Notes: generated by a model from the sequence alone, not told the origin. Shown: positions 1 to 8,067, counted from the stretch's first letter. The stretch is 17,498 bases of DNA from Pseudomonadota bacterium (GCA_023430315.1 JAEZAW010000182.1:1-17498), one strand, 5' to 3'. Program-made: numbers and translations.

Positions 1-829
1 CGGCATTGACCGCCGGGATCTCCTTCAGCGCCTGGATGCACGCCTTCACGAAGAAGCTCATGAAGCCGAGCTTCACGCCGTGGCGCTTCTCGAACAGATC
101 CTTGTACTGGTTGCGCATGGCCATGACCGCGCTCATGTCCACGTCGTTGAACGTGGTGAGCATGGCCGCGGTGTTCTGCGCATCCTTGAGACGGCGCGCG
201 ATGGTCTGGCGCAGGCGCGTCATGCGCACGCGCTCCTCACGGGCCTCGTCATTGGCACCGGAGGGAAGCCGCATCTGCTGCGGCGCGACCGCCGGTACGG
301 ACGGGGCATAGGCGACGGTCGTCGTGGCCGCAGCCGCAGGCGCCGGCTGTGACTTCGGCTTGGCCTCCGCGACGAGGACATCCTCTTTGAGGACTTGCCC
401 GCGCTTTCCCGACCCCGCGACATCACTCTCGGAGAGGCCCTTCTCCTTCATGAGCTTGCCGGCGGCCGGTGATGGCGACATGGCAGGCCCCGATGAAGCG
501 GGAGCGGCCTTCGGCGCAGCCTTGGCTTCGGCTTTGGGGGCCTCGGCTTTCGGAGTTGCAGCAGGGGCGGCTGCCTTGGCAGCGGGAGCACCGCCTTCGT
601 TGAGACGCCCGATCACCGTGCCGACGGCGACGGTTGCGCCTTCGTCCACGGCAAGCTCGGCGAGCACGCCATTGGCCGGAGCCGAAACCTCGACCGTGAC
701 CTTGTCCGTTTCGAGCTCGCATAGCGGCTCATCGACGGCAACCGCTTCGCCCGCCTTCTTGAACCACTTGGCCAGCGTCGCCTCGGTCACGGATTCGCCG
801 AGCGTCGGCACCTTGATATCGATCGCCAT
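1..829 (-). CDS. odhB: Dihydrolipoamide succinyltransferase, E2 of 2-oxoglutarate dehydrogenase (3' end outside window)
   Basis: This is the E2 core of the 2-oxoglutarate dehydrogenase complex, which moves the succinyl group from E1 through a swinging lipoyl arm to CoA in the cytoplasm. The first 276 residues are visible. An N-terminal lipoyl domain (about 1-78) carries the lipoylated lysine K43 in ETDKVTVEV. An Ala/Pro/Lys-rich flexible linker (about 80-115) follows, then a peripheral subunit-binding domain (about 116-152) with GSGKRGQVLKEDV. The acyltransferase domain starts near residue 195 (RMTRLRQTIARRL). The family is about 400-430 residues, so the missing C-terminus includes the catalytic HxxxDG motif. 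The ATG at 829 is preceded by AGAGG about 9 bases upstream. It lies 76 bases downstream of sucA, consistent with one operon. The alternative name is sucB. The lipoyl-domain sequence and the neighbouring sucA separate it from pyruvate dehydrogenase E2. Confidence 0.97.
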   Translation of the reverse strand, partial: MAIDIKVPTLGESVTEATLAKWFKKAGEAVAVDEPLCELETDKVTVEVSAPANGVLAELAVDEGATVAVGTVIGRLNEGGAPAAKAAAPAATPKAEAPKAEAKAAPKAAPASSGPAMSPSPAAGKLMKEKGLSESDVAGSGKRGQVLKEDVLVAEAKPKSQPAPAAAATTTVAYAPSVPAVAPQQMRLPSGANDEAREERVRMTRLRQTIARRLKDAQNTAAMLTTFNDVDMSAVMAMRNQYKDLFEKRHGVKLGFMSFFVKACIQALKEIPAVNA

Positions 830-905
830 CTCATTTGCCTCTTGCTGCGCGGACCGCGGATCAGCCACGCGCGCGTCATTCCTGCTTCCTGTTCACGCGC
901 TCTTG

Positions 906-3881
906 TTACGCCGAGAGCGCCTGATCAACCACCGACTTCTGCTCTTCGGCGTGCTTCTTGGCGAGGCCCGTCGCGGTCGCCGCCGAAGCAGGCCGCCCGG
1001 CATAACGTGCGCGCGGATGCTTCGCGCCGACCTGCTCGAGCACCCACTCGAGGTTCGGCTCCATGAACGACCACGCGCCCATGTTCTTCGGCTCTTCCTG
1101 CGCCCAGACCATCTCGGCCTTCGGGAAGCGGGTGAGCTCATTCATGAGTGCCTTCGCCGGGAACGGGTAGAACTGCTCGACGCGCAGCAGATAGACGTCG
1201 TTGATGCCGGCAGCCTCGCGCGCCTCGTAGAGGTCGTAGTAGACCTTGCCCGAGCACATCACGACGCGGCGGATCTTCTCGTCGGCGACGAGCTTGATCT
1301 TCTCGCCCTCCCGGCACTGCGCATCGTCCCAGAGCACGCGATGGAACGTCGTGCCCGGCCCCATCTCGTCGAGACGCGAGGTGACGCGCTTGTGCCGGAG
1401 CAGCGACTTCGGCGTCATCAGGATCAGCGGCTTACGGAACTTGCGCTTCATCTGGCGACGCAGGATGTGGAAGTAGTTGGCTGGCGTCGAGCAGTTCGCG
1501 ACCTGCCAGTTGTCCTCGGCGCACATCTGCAGATAGCGCTCCAGGCGGGCCGAAGAATGCTCCGGCCCCTGTCCCTCATAGCCGTGCGGCAGGAGGCAGA
1601 CGAGACCCGACATGCGCAGCCACTTCCTCTCGCCCGAGGAAAGGAACTGATCGAACACGACCTGCGCGCCGTTCGCGAAGTCGCCGAACTGCCCTTCCCA
1701 CATGACGAGCGCCATGGGCTCGGCGAGCGTGTAGCCGTACTCGAAACCGAGAACGGCCTCCTCCGAGAGCATCGAGTTGATGACTTCGAAGCGGGCCTGG
1801 TCCGGCGAGACGTACTTGAGCGGCGTGTAGCGGCGCTCGCTCTCCTGGTCGATCAGCACGGAATGGCGCTGCGAGAACGTGCCGCGCTCGACATCCTGAC
1901 CTGACAGGCGAACCGGAAAGCGCTCCTTGAGCAGCGTGCCGAAAGCCAGATGCTCGGCCATGGCCCAGTCGATGCCTTCGCCGGTCTCGACCATCTCGCG
2001 GCGGCGGTCGAGCAGGCGCTGGATGGTCTTATGGGCGTTGAAATCCTGCGGAACGCTCGTGATGCGACGGCCGACATCGCGTAGCACATCGAGCTCGACG
2101 CCAGTGTTGCCGCGCCGCGCTTCGTCCTCGGCGAAGCCGATGTCAGCCCAACGCCCATCGAGCCAGTCGGCTTTGTTCGGCTTGTAGGCCTCCGCGGCGG
2201 CCATCTCCTCATCGAGGCGTGTGCGATTTTGCTGCCGGAGCGCTGCCTCCTCCTCGGCCGTGACAACGCCCTCCTCGATGAGCTGCTTCGCATAGATCTG
2301 CGATGTCGTCGCATGAGAGCGGATCTTCCGGTACATGAGCGGCTGCGTGAATGCCGGCTCGTCCGACTCGTTGTGCCCGTAGCGGCGATAGCAGACCATG
2401 TCGATGACGACGGGCTTCTGGAAGCGCTGGCGGAACTCCGTCGCGATCTTGGCGACGTGCACCACGGCTTCCGGGTTGTCGCCGTTGACGTGGAAGATCG
2501 GCGCCTCGACGATCTTGGCGACGTCGGTGCAGTAGGGCGACGAGCGCGAGTAGCGTGGGTTCGTCGTGAAGCCGATCTGGTTGTTGATGACGAAGTGGAT
2601 CGAGCCGCCCGTGCGGTGCCCTTTGAGCCCCGAGAGGCCGAAGCACTCGGCGACGACACCCTGGCCGGCGAAGGCCGCATCACCGTGGATGAGCAGCGGC
2701 AGCACCGCGCCCCGCTCACCGGGCTTGCATCCGTGCTGGTCCTGCTTGGCGCGTACCTTGCCGAGCACCACTGGGTCGACGATCTCGAGATGCGACGGGT
2801 TCGCCGTCAGCGACAGATGCACCTTGTTCTGGTCGAACTCGCGGTCGGAGGAGGCGCCGAGGTGGTACTTCACGTCGCCGGAGCCTTCGACATCGTCGGG
2901 CTTGTAGGAACCACCCTTGAACTCGTTGAAGATCGCGCGGAGTGGCTTGCTCAGAACACTTGCAAGCACATTGAGACGGCCGCGATGGGCCATGCCAAAC
3001 ACAATCTCCTTCACGCCGAGCTGGCCGCCGCGCTTGATGATCTGCTCGAGGGCGGGGATCATGGCTTCGCCGCCGTTCAGGCCGAAGCGCTTGGTACCCG
3101 TATACTTGACGTCGGCGAAGGTCTCGAAGGACTCAGACTCGATCAACTTGTTGAGGATCGCGCGCTTGCCTTCGTTCGTGAAGGTGATGTCCTTGTCCTG
3201 GCCCTCGATACGCTCCTGCAGCCATGCCTTCTGCTGCGGGCTCGTGATGTGCATGAACTCGACGCCGATGTGCCGGCAGTAAGTCCGCCGCAGGATGCGC
3301 AGGATCTGGCGCATGGTCGCGGTTTCGAGGCCGAGCACCTTGTCGATGAAGATCGGGCGATCGAGATCGGCCTCGGTGAAACCGTAGGTCTCGGGGCGCA
3401 GCTCCTTGTGGATCTTGCGCTCGGTAATGCCGAGGGGATCGAGATCGGCGGCGAGATGGCCCATGACGCGATAGGCGCGGATGAGCATCAGCGCGCGGAG
3501 GCTGTCCTGCGTCGCACGATAGGAGGCGGCGGGTGACAGCTCGTAGCCCAGAGACTGCGCCCGCTGGCCGATCTTGGCACTCACCTCGCGCTCGGCGGCG
3601 CCGTAGTCGGCGGTCAGTGCTGCGACCAGCTCACCCGAAGCACCGGATGAAGGCGCCTGCAGCTCATCCAGAGTCCGGCCCCAGGAAGGTCCACCATTGC
3701 CGTTGCCCTCGCCGTTGCGCGCCTGCTCCTCCTGGAGGCTCTGGAAGAAGAGCCGCCACTGGTCGCTGACCGAGCCCGGATTGCGCTCGTACTGGGCCTG
3801 CATCTCTTCGATGTAGGCGGCATTCACGCCATTCAAAAAGGAAGTGAGGGCAAAGGCTTGGTTGGATTCCTGGCGAGACAT
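906..3881 (-). CDS. sucA: 2-oxoglutarate dehydrogenase E1 component
   Basis: This is the thiamine-diphosphate-dependent E1 subunit (OdhA/SucA), which decarboxylates 2-oxoglutarate and succinylates the lipoyl group of E2 in the TCA cycle. The 991-residue protein matches the usual length. The N-terminal segment SFLNGVNAAYIEEM (about 14-27) is the typical E2-contacting start of the family. AHRGRLNVL (298-306), HGDAAFAGQG (399-408) and NNQIGFTT (433-440) are the cofactor and metal-binding core, and HVNGDNPEAV lies at 464-473. The reading frame stays open 44 codons upstream to 4013. I chose the ATG at 3881 because MSRQESNQAF is where family similarity begins and AGGA lies about 12 bases upstream; the extra stretch is Arg-rich and family-unlike. 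It sits between sucD (329-base gap) and odhB (76-base gap). That long leader could allow expression partly independent of sucD. Confidence 0.97.
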   Translation of the reverse strand: MSRQESNQAFALTSFLNGVNAAYIEEMQAQYERNPGSVSDQWRLFFQSLQEEQARNGEGNGNGGPSWGRTLDELQAPSSGASGELVAALTADYGAAEREVSAKIGQRAQSLGYELSPAASYRATQDSLRALMLIRAYRVMGHLAADLDPLGITERKIHKELRPETYGFTEADLDRPIFIDKVLGLETATMRQILRILRRTYCRHIGVEFMHITSPQQKAWLQERIEGQDKDITFTNEGKRAILNKLIESESFETFADVKYTGTKRFGLNGGEAMIPALEQIIKRGGQLGVKEIVFGMAHRGRLNVLASVLSKPLRAIFNEFKGGSYKPDDVEGSGDVKYHLGASSDREFDQNKVHLSLTANPSHLEIVDPVVLGKVRAKQDQHGCKPGERGAVLPLLIHGDAAFAGQGVVAECFGLSGLKGHRTGGSIHFVINNQIGFTTNPRYSRSSPYCTDVAKIVEAPIFHVNGDNPEAVVHVAKIATEFRQRFQKPVVIDMVCYRRYGHNESDEPAFTQPLMYRKIRSHATTSQIYAKQLIEEGVVTAEEEAALRQQNRTRLDEEMAAAEAYKPNKADWLDGRWADIGFAEDEARRGNTGVELDVLRDVGRRITSVPQDFNAHKTIQRLLDRRREMVETGEGIDWAMAEHLAFGTLLKERFPVRLSGQDVERGTFSQRHSVLIDQESERRYTPLKYVSPDQARFEVINSMLSEEAVLGFEYGYTLAEPMALVMWEGQFGDFANGAQVVFDQFLSSGERKWLRMSGLVCLLPHGYEGQGPEHSSARLERYLQMCAEDNWQVANCSTPANYFHILRRQMKRKFRKPLILMTPKSLLRHKRVTSRLDEMGPGTTFHRVLWDDAQCREGEKIKLVADEKIRRVVMCSGKVYYDLYEAREAAGINDVYLLRVEQFYPFPAKALMNELTRFPKAEMVWAQEEPKNMGAWSFMEPNLEWVLEQVGAKHPRARYAGRPASAATATGLAKKHAEEQKSVVDQALSA

Positions 3882-4210
3882 CTGCGTTTTCGTCCTGTTG
3901 TGGCCTCGTGTGCCGGACGCGCAAGCAGCGCCGGTCCGCGGCGCATCCGGCTGAAGATTGCGGCGTTCCTTAGACCATATCCGACCACGTGAGTAGTCAT
4001 TACATCGGTTCACCCAACGCGAGATGCAATGGGCGGGCGTGCCGCGATTCCATCAAAGACACCAGAGATTACTGATCAGGCGTGACGTTTTGGTGCACGT
4101 TCTTCAGGCGTTGGCAACGGCATCGATGTCCGCCGCAACGAAGCGGAAACGAGCGAAACGCAGAAACGCTGACAAATCGTCAAGCGTGCCGGGCAAGTGC
4201 CCGGCGACGC
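3882..4210 (-). other. 329-base spacer between sucD and sucA
   Basis: No gene was recognised on either strand. The only clear structure is the hairpin at 4183-4211 next to the sucD stop. A TTGACG hexamer reads on the minus strand at 4183-4178 but has no convincing -10 at the right distance. The sucA ribosome-binding site is at the other end. The length is unusual for a sucD-sucA junction and suggests a separate leader or processing region for sucA. Confidence 0.5.
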
Positions 4211-4211
4211 T
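4183..4211 (-). terminator. Hairpin at the sucD stop codon, possible attenuator or partial terminator
   Basis: An inverted repeat of 11 pairs: AGCGT+GCCGGG against CCCGGC+ACGCT, with one bulged base and the six-base loop CAAGTG. Its outermost base is the last base of the sucD stop codon, so on the sucD transcript the hairpin forms right at the end of translation. No uridine run follows on the minus strand, so a full intrinsic terminator is unlikely. Partial termination or 3'-end protection is more plausible because sucA and odhB lie downstream. Confidence 0.5.
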
Positions 4212-5110
4212 CAGCCTTTGGCCGCCGCGAGCAGCGTCGTCCCAAGGCTCGCCGGACTGTCGGCGACGGCGATGCCAGCCGAACGCATGGCCTCGAATTT
4301 GTCTTCTGCCTTGCCCTTGCCGCCCGAGATGATGGCACCGGCGTGTCCCATGCGGCGGCCTGGAGGCGCTGTCGAGCCGGCAATGAAGCCCGCCATGGGC
4401 TTCGAGCGCCCCTTGGCGGCCTCGCGGCGAATGAACTCGCACGCATCTTCCTCCGACGAGCCGCCGATCTCGCCGATCATGATGATCGCCTCGGTCTCGG
4501 CATCGGAGAGGAACATGTCGAGCACATCGATGAAGTCCGTGCCCTTGACGGGATCGCCGCCGATGCCGACGGCCGTCGACTGGCCAAGCCCGGCATCGCT
4601 CGTCTGCTTGACGGCCTCGTATGTCAGCGTGCCGGAGCGCGAGACGATGCCGACGTTACCCTTCTTGAAGATATTGCCGGGCATGATACCGATCTTGCAC
4701 TGGTTCGGCGTCAGCACGCCGGGACAGTTCGGTCCGATGAGACGCGACCAGCTCCCGGTGAGCGCGCGCTTCACCTTGATCATGTCCATCACCGGAATGC
4801 CCTCGGTGATGCAGATGATGAGCGGAAATTCGGCGTCGATGGCCTCCAGAATGGCATCGGCGGCAAAGGGCGGCGGAACGTAGATCGAGGTCGCCGTGGC
4901 CCCCGTCGCCTCGCGGGCTGCCTTGACGGTATCGAAGAGTGGCACCTCCGCGAGTTCTGGATCGGGATGCTTTGTGCCGCCGCGGCCGGGCGTCACGCCA
5001 CCGACGACCTGCGTCCCGTAGGACTTTGCCGCCTTGGTGTGGAAGGTGCCCTGGCTACCCGTAATGCCCTGACAAATGACTTTGGTGCTCTTGTCGACGA
5101 GGATGGCCAT
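4211..5110 (-). CDS. sucD: Succinyl-CoA ligase (ADP-forming), alpha subunit
   Basis: The alpha subunit of succinyl-CoA synthetase, which couples succinyl-CoA cleavage to nucleoside triphosphate formation in the TCA cycle. The 299-residue length is normal. The CoA-binding Rossmann motif ITGSQGTFH is at 16-24, GPNCPG at 126-131, and the phosphorylated histidine is H256 in RMGHAGAII. A KHPDPELAEVP insertion (about 47-57) lengthens the loop where E. coli SucD is shorter; alphaproteobacterial relatives also have extra residues there. The ATG at 5110 is preceded by AGGGA at a normal distance. The enzyme needs a beta subunit (SucC), which usually lies immediately upstream; here that side is occupied by a divergent plus-strand gene. 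Malate-CoA ligase alpha (MtkB) is a paralogous alternative, but no serine-cycle gene is visible nearby. Confidence 0.95.
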   Translation of the reverse strand: MAILVDKSTKVICQGITGSQGTFHTKAAKSYGTQVVGGVTPGRGGTKHPDPELAEVPLFDTVKAAREATGATATSIYVPPPFAADAILEAIDAEFPLIICITEGIPVMDMIKVKRALTGSWSRLIGPNCPGVLTPNQCKIGIMPGNIFKKGNVGIVSRSGTLTYEAVKQTSDAGLGQSTAVGIGGDPVKGTDFIDVLDMFLSDAETEAIIMIGEIGGSSEEDACEFIRREAAKGRSKPMAGFIAGSTAPPGRRMGHAGAIISGGKGKAEDKFEAMRSAGIAVADSPASLGTTLLAAAKG

Positions 5111-5147
5111 AAGCAGTTCCCTGGTTGCTCGCCCCCCTTCTCCGACA

Positions 5148-5163
5148 GATCGCGGGCGCGATC
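5148..5163. promoter_or_regulatory. Operator-like dyad upstream of sucD
   Basis: A perfect 7-base inverted repeat, GATCGCG-GG-CGCGATC, centred about 45 bases upstream of the sucD ATG and inside the divergent region facing the PcfJ-like gene. Position and symmetry would fit a repressor or activator site, or a short hairpin in the sucD leader. No regulator is identified. Confidence 0.25.
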
Positions 5164-5301
5164 AAGTGCCGCAATGAGCGCAGGAATGCTGCTTTGGGCC
5201 TAGGGCAGCCCGCCGGTACGCGGCGAGGGTTGCATGACTGGCCTGTAGAAAACGGCGCACCCCTACCGGGACGAACCGGCTTTCGCCATCTTGTAGCATT
5301 A

Positions 5302-5324
5302 CCCGTCCCCGATCGGTGGACGGG
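5302..5324. repeat. Inverted repeat upstream of the PcfJ-like gene
   Basis: CCCGTCC and GGACGGG flank a nine-base centre containing the palindrome CCGATCGG. The whole dyad lies about 40 bases upstream of the chosen start of the PcfJ-like gene. It could be a protein-binding site or a 5'-leader hairpin. The rest of the 253-base divergent region (5111-5363) shows no gene. Confidence 0.3.
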
Positions 5325-5363
5325 CCTGTGGTTCGTCCAGAACGCGAGTGGAGGCAAGCGGGC

Positions 5364-6518
5364 ATGGTCTTGCGTTGCACCGAGGTGCACGCACCCGGCG
5401 CTAACAGCGGCGACGGGTCGCCGGATGAACACCGGCAGATTTTCCCTGCCCCTTATCGCGCCCAGATCGCGACGCTCACAGAGTGCGGCCGCAATCTCGA
5501 AGACCTCGCCGCCTCCTTCCCGGCACTCCTGTTCGCGCTTGCGACCGACTATGCGACGCCCGAGCGCCGGAGCGACGCGCTCGATGCAATCCTCGCTGGC
5601 AAGAAGCTCAAGACCGCCGCGCAGATGCTCGGCTTGCCCTTGTGGCTCCGGCGTCTTCCACCCGCGGCCCTCACCGGGCCGCTTCCGCCCCTGCCGGACG
5701 ATCCGGAATTCGCGCTCGCCGTCGTGCCGGCGCTGCCTCGACAGCCCGAAGCCATGCTGCCGTGGCTCGACTTCATCAGCTTCACCGACCGCCTTGCCGA
5801 CCGCGATGTCGCCTTGTGGTTCGCCAAGCACCCGCGCCTGGTGCCACCTGCGGCGCCGACGACGGAGGCACTGTGGATGTTCGCCTGGGCATTCTATGCG
5901 AAGCGCCCCGACTCGATCGCCGGGCGCATCCAGCGTCATGCCTGGACAGTGCGCGCCGGCCCGCGCTCGGCGCGCGACGAGACCGCCAACTGGAGAAAAC
6001 GCATCGAAGGGCTTCTGGCGCTCGGCACCGGCTTCCCGAACACCTGGTTCGCTGACGGCACGGCCATGGGCTACGAGTTCGTCGCGCTGAAGGGCCCCGA
6101 GGATCTGTTCGCCGAGTGCGCCTCCATGCGCAATTGTCTCGATCTCTACGCGCTACGTCTCGGGCATATGCGCTCACGCCTCTTCAGCGTGCGCAGTCGC
6201 GGCAAGCCGATCGCGACGCTGGAGCTCGGCCTGCGCAATGACGAGGTCGGCGTTCCCTTCATCGTCCAGCTCAGAGGCATCAGCAATCGGCGCGCGTCGC
6301 CCGCGGTCTGGCAGGCAGTTCATGCCTGGATGGGCAGCCAGTCGTTCGCGCACCTCGACCGCACACCGCGGCCCAAGCGCATGTCGCTCGTGCTCAGGCG
6401 CGAGCTGTGGGCCCCGCTGACGGAAGCAGCAGCCAGCATCGGCATGGCCGACCGCATCGAGCCCCTTACGATCGGTCGCGCGCCCGTACGCCGGAAGTCG
6501 ACCTCGTCGCCGCGCTGA
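5364..6518 (+). CDS. PcfJ-like domain protein of unknown function
   Basis: A 384-residue soluble protein with no signal peptide or membrane segment. Its C-terminal half carries the PcfJ-like signature: ECASMRNCLDLY (251-262), then RLFSVRSRGKPIATLEL (272-288), then QLRGISNR (302-309). This Cys/Asn, FS-R and QxRG pattern defines a family named after the enterococcal conjugation-plasmid protein PcfJ but widespread on proteobacterial chromosomes without known biochemistry. The N-terminal ~230 residues are rich in Leu, Ala, Pro and Trp and match nothing I recognise. A GTG at 5316 would add 16 residues. I chose the ATG at 5364 because GGAGG lies nine bases before it. The gene stands alone, divergent from sucD and ending 12 bases from the convergent oxidoreductase. 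Family assignment is fairly firm; function is unknown. Confidence 0.8.
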   Translation: MVLRCTEVHAPGANSGDGSPDEHRQIFPAPYRAQIATLTECGRNLEDLAASFPALLFALATDYATPERRSDALDAILAGKKLKTAAQMLGLPLWLRRLPPAALTGPLPPLPDDPEFALAVVPALPRQPEAMLPWLDFISFTDRLADRDVALWFAKHPRLVPPAAPTTEALWMFAWAFYAKRPDSIAGRIQRHAWTVRAGPRSARDETANWRKRIEGLLALGTGFPNTWFADGTAMGYEFVALKGPEDLFAECASMRNCLDLYALRLGHMRSRLFSVRSRGKPIATLELGLRNDEVGVPFIVQLRGISNRRASPAVWQAVHAWMGSQSFAHLDRTPRPKRMSLVLRRELWAPLTEAAASIGMADRIEPLTIGRAPVRRKSTSSPR

Positions 6519-6530
6519 CGCGAAACCCAA

Positions 6531-7541
6531 TCACTTGCCGAGACCGAAAGCCGTTGCGAGCTGACGCAGCGTGCGCGTGCGGATCTCGTAGGACGGCGCG
6601 ATCGCGACCACGACCACCTCCTCGGCTTTGAACTCGGCTCTGAGATCGGTGATGCGCGTCGCCACCTCGTCGACCGAGCCAATGGTTGCACGCGGGCGCT
6701 CGCGCGCCGCGATCGCCGCCTCGCGCTCCGACATCTGGTAGGTGGCCGCTTGTTCGAGGGTCAGGATCGGCTTGTTGATGCCCATGGCCGCCCAGGCCCA
6801 GCGGATCAGCATGGCCTTCTCGATGAGCTGGGCTTCCTCGGCGCTGTCGGCGCATAGCGCGATCTTGGCGAGCGCGAGCCGCGGCTCCTGGTTATGGCCC
6901 TTGCGGAAGTGCTCGCGGTAGGCGTGTGCGACTTCGACGCCGGAATAGGCGTTGATGAAATGCGCGAAGGCGAAGTGCATGCCGAGATGGGCGGCGAACG
7001 AGGCGCCGCCCGTCGACGAGCCGAGCACCCACATCTCGGGCGCCGTCGGCCCGACGGGATTGGCGATCTCGCCATGTAATGGATGGCCGTCCGGCACCGT
7101 GCCCTTGAAGATCGCCGACAGCTCCATGAGCTGGCGCACGAAACCTTCCTCGCTGTCGATGGGCTTACCGTCGAACAGCACGCGAGCCGTGCGCGGGTGA
7201 CCGCCGGGCGCACGCCCGAGCCCGAGATCGATGCGGCCGGGATAGAGCGCCTCGAGCATCTTGAACTGCTCGGCGATCTTGAAGCTCGCATAGTAGGGCA
7301 GCATGATGCCGCCCGTGCCGATGCGAATGCGCTCGGTCTCGGCGCCGAGGCGTGCGAGCAGGATCTCCGGGCTCGCGTCCGCAAGACCGAGGAGACCGTG
7401 ATGCTCCGCGAGCCAGTAGCGATGATAGCCGAGCTGGTCCGCAAGACGCGCAAGCTCGATCGTCGATCTAATGGCCTCGGCGGGTGTCGCGCCGCCGATG
7501 ATCGGCGACTGGTCGAGCACCGAGATTGGGAAGTCGGCCAT
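6531..7541 (-). CDS. LLM-class flavin-dependent oxidoreductase (luciferase-like monooxygenase family)
   Basis: A 336-residue protein of the bacterial-luciferase superfamily, resembling the group often called MsnO8 or YhbW-like. These are TIM-barrel enzymes that use reduced flavin, usually FMNH2, and oxygen on varied substrates. Visible landmarks are the N-terminal strand ISVLDQSP (6-13), WLAEHHG (43-49), GTGGIMLPYY (75-84) and GRIDLGLGRAPGG (102-114), all typical of this subgroup. Its ATG overlaps the stop codon of the rhodanese gene upstream as TGATG, and no separate Shine-Dalgarno sequence is seen, so translation is probably coupled. The substrate cannot be read from the sequence. A sulfur-related role suggested by the rhodanese partner is only inference, since the subgroup also includes enzymes of unknown function. 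Confidence 0.9.
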   Translation of the reverse strand: MADFPISVLDQSPIIGGATPAEAIRSTIELARLADQLGYHRYWLAEHHGLLGLADASPEILLARLGAETERIRIGTGGIMLPYYASFKIAEQFKMLEALYPGRIDLGLGRAPGGHPRTARVLFDGKPIDSEEGFVRQLMELSAIFKGTVPDGHPLHGEIANPVGPTAPEMWVLGSSTGGASFAAHLGMHFAFAHFINAYSGVEVAHAYREHFRKGHNQEPRLALAKIALCADSAEEAQLIEKAMLIRWAWAAMGINKPILTLEQAATYQMSEREAAIAARERPRATIGSVDEVATRITDLRAEFKAEEVVVVAIAPSYEIRTRTLRQLATAFGLGK

Positions 7542-7957
7542 CAGGCTTTAGCCGGCTTCTTGGTGTACTCCTCGACCGGGCCGCCCGCTTCCTTCCAGCC
7601 CTTGAAGCCGCCGAGAATATGCGCGACCGGTTTCAGCCCCATATCCTGCACCGCCTTGGTGGCAAGTGCCGAGCGCAAGGCGCCCGCACAGAAGAAGACG
7701 AATTTCTTGTCCTCACCGAAGATGGGCTTGAAGTAGGGGCTCGCCGGATCGATCCAGAACTCGAGCATGCCGCGCGTCGCGTGGAGTGCGCCGGGTACCT
7801 TGCCGTCGCGCTCGAGTTCGCGTGGATCGCGGATATCGACGAGAACGATATCCGGATTGCCATGCAGCTTGATGGCCTCCTCGGGCGGGATCTCCTCGAT
7901 CTCGCTCTTGGCCTCCTTGACCATCGTCATGACGCTCTTGGTGATGTTCTGGGCCAT
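7541..7957 (-). CDS. Rhodanese-domain protein (putative sulfurtransferase)
   Basis: A 138-residue single-domain rhodanese. The active-site loop CAGALR places the persulfide-forming cysteine at C90 and the loop arginine at R95, in the six-residue CxxxxR form. The CH2A-like region VLVDIRDPRELERDGKVPGALH (about 38-59) is intact and the domain has normal length, so an active cytoplasmic sulfurtransferase is expected. An N-terminal extension of about 20 charged residues precedes the domain. The ATG at 7957 has GAGGAG eight bases upstream. It is the first gene of a two-gene unit with the LLM oxidoreductase, sharing one base at TGATG. The sulfur donor and acceptor are unknown. Confidence 0.92.
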   Translation of the reverse strand: MAQNITKSVMTMVKEAKSEIEEIPPEEAIKLHGNPDIVLVDIRDPRELERDGKVPGALHATRGMLEFWIDPASPYFKPIFGEDKKFVFFCAGALRSALATKAVQDMGLKPVAHILGGFKGWKEAGGPVEEYTKKPAKA

Positions 7958-8067
7958 CTCGCGGCTCCTCGCTGAATGCGTTCACGTGCGTGTTGGATGG
8001 ACGATGGCATTGCCTGTCGATGACGGCAAGTGCGCTGTCCTGCGCGTGCGGCCGCTCACCCATGCCC

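Noticed and set aside
324..1904. Long plus-strand open frame (526 codons) opposite odhB and sucA
   Set aside because: It is the antisense of well-supported genes in GC-rich DNA, where opposite-strand frames stay open because of third-position G/C bias. The translation resembles no family.
2229..3536. Plus-strand open frame of 435 codons opposite sucA
   Set aside because: Antisense shadow of sucA, rich in Leu, Arg and Val, with no recognisable domain and no ribosome-binding site.
3882..4013. 44-codon N-terminal extension of sucA
   Set aside because: Not family-like, Arg-rich, and the ATG at 3881 has both a ribosome-binding site and the conserved start MSRQESNQAF.
5316..5363. Upstream GTG start for the PcfJ-like gene
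   Set aside because: It begins within the inverted repeat at 5302-5324 and lacks a ribosome-binding site, while the ATG at 5364 has GGAGG at nine bases.
5055..5939. Minus-strand open frame crossing the sucD start and the PcfJ-like gene
   Set aside because: Overlaps two supported genes in other frames, its translation is low-complexity Arg/Gly, and it matches no family; it is not a sucC remnant.
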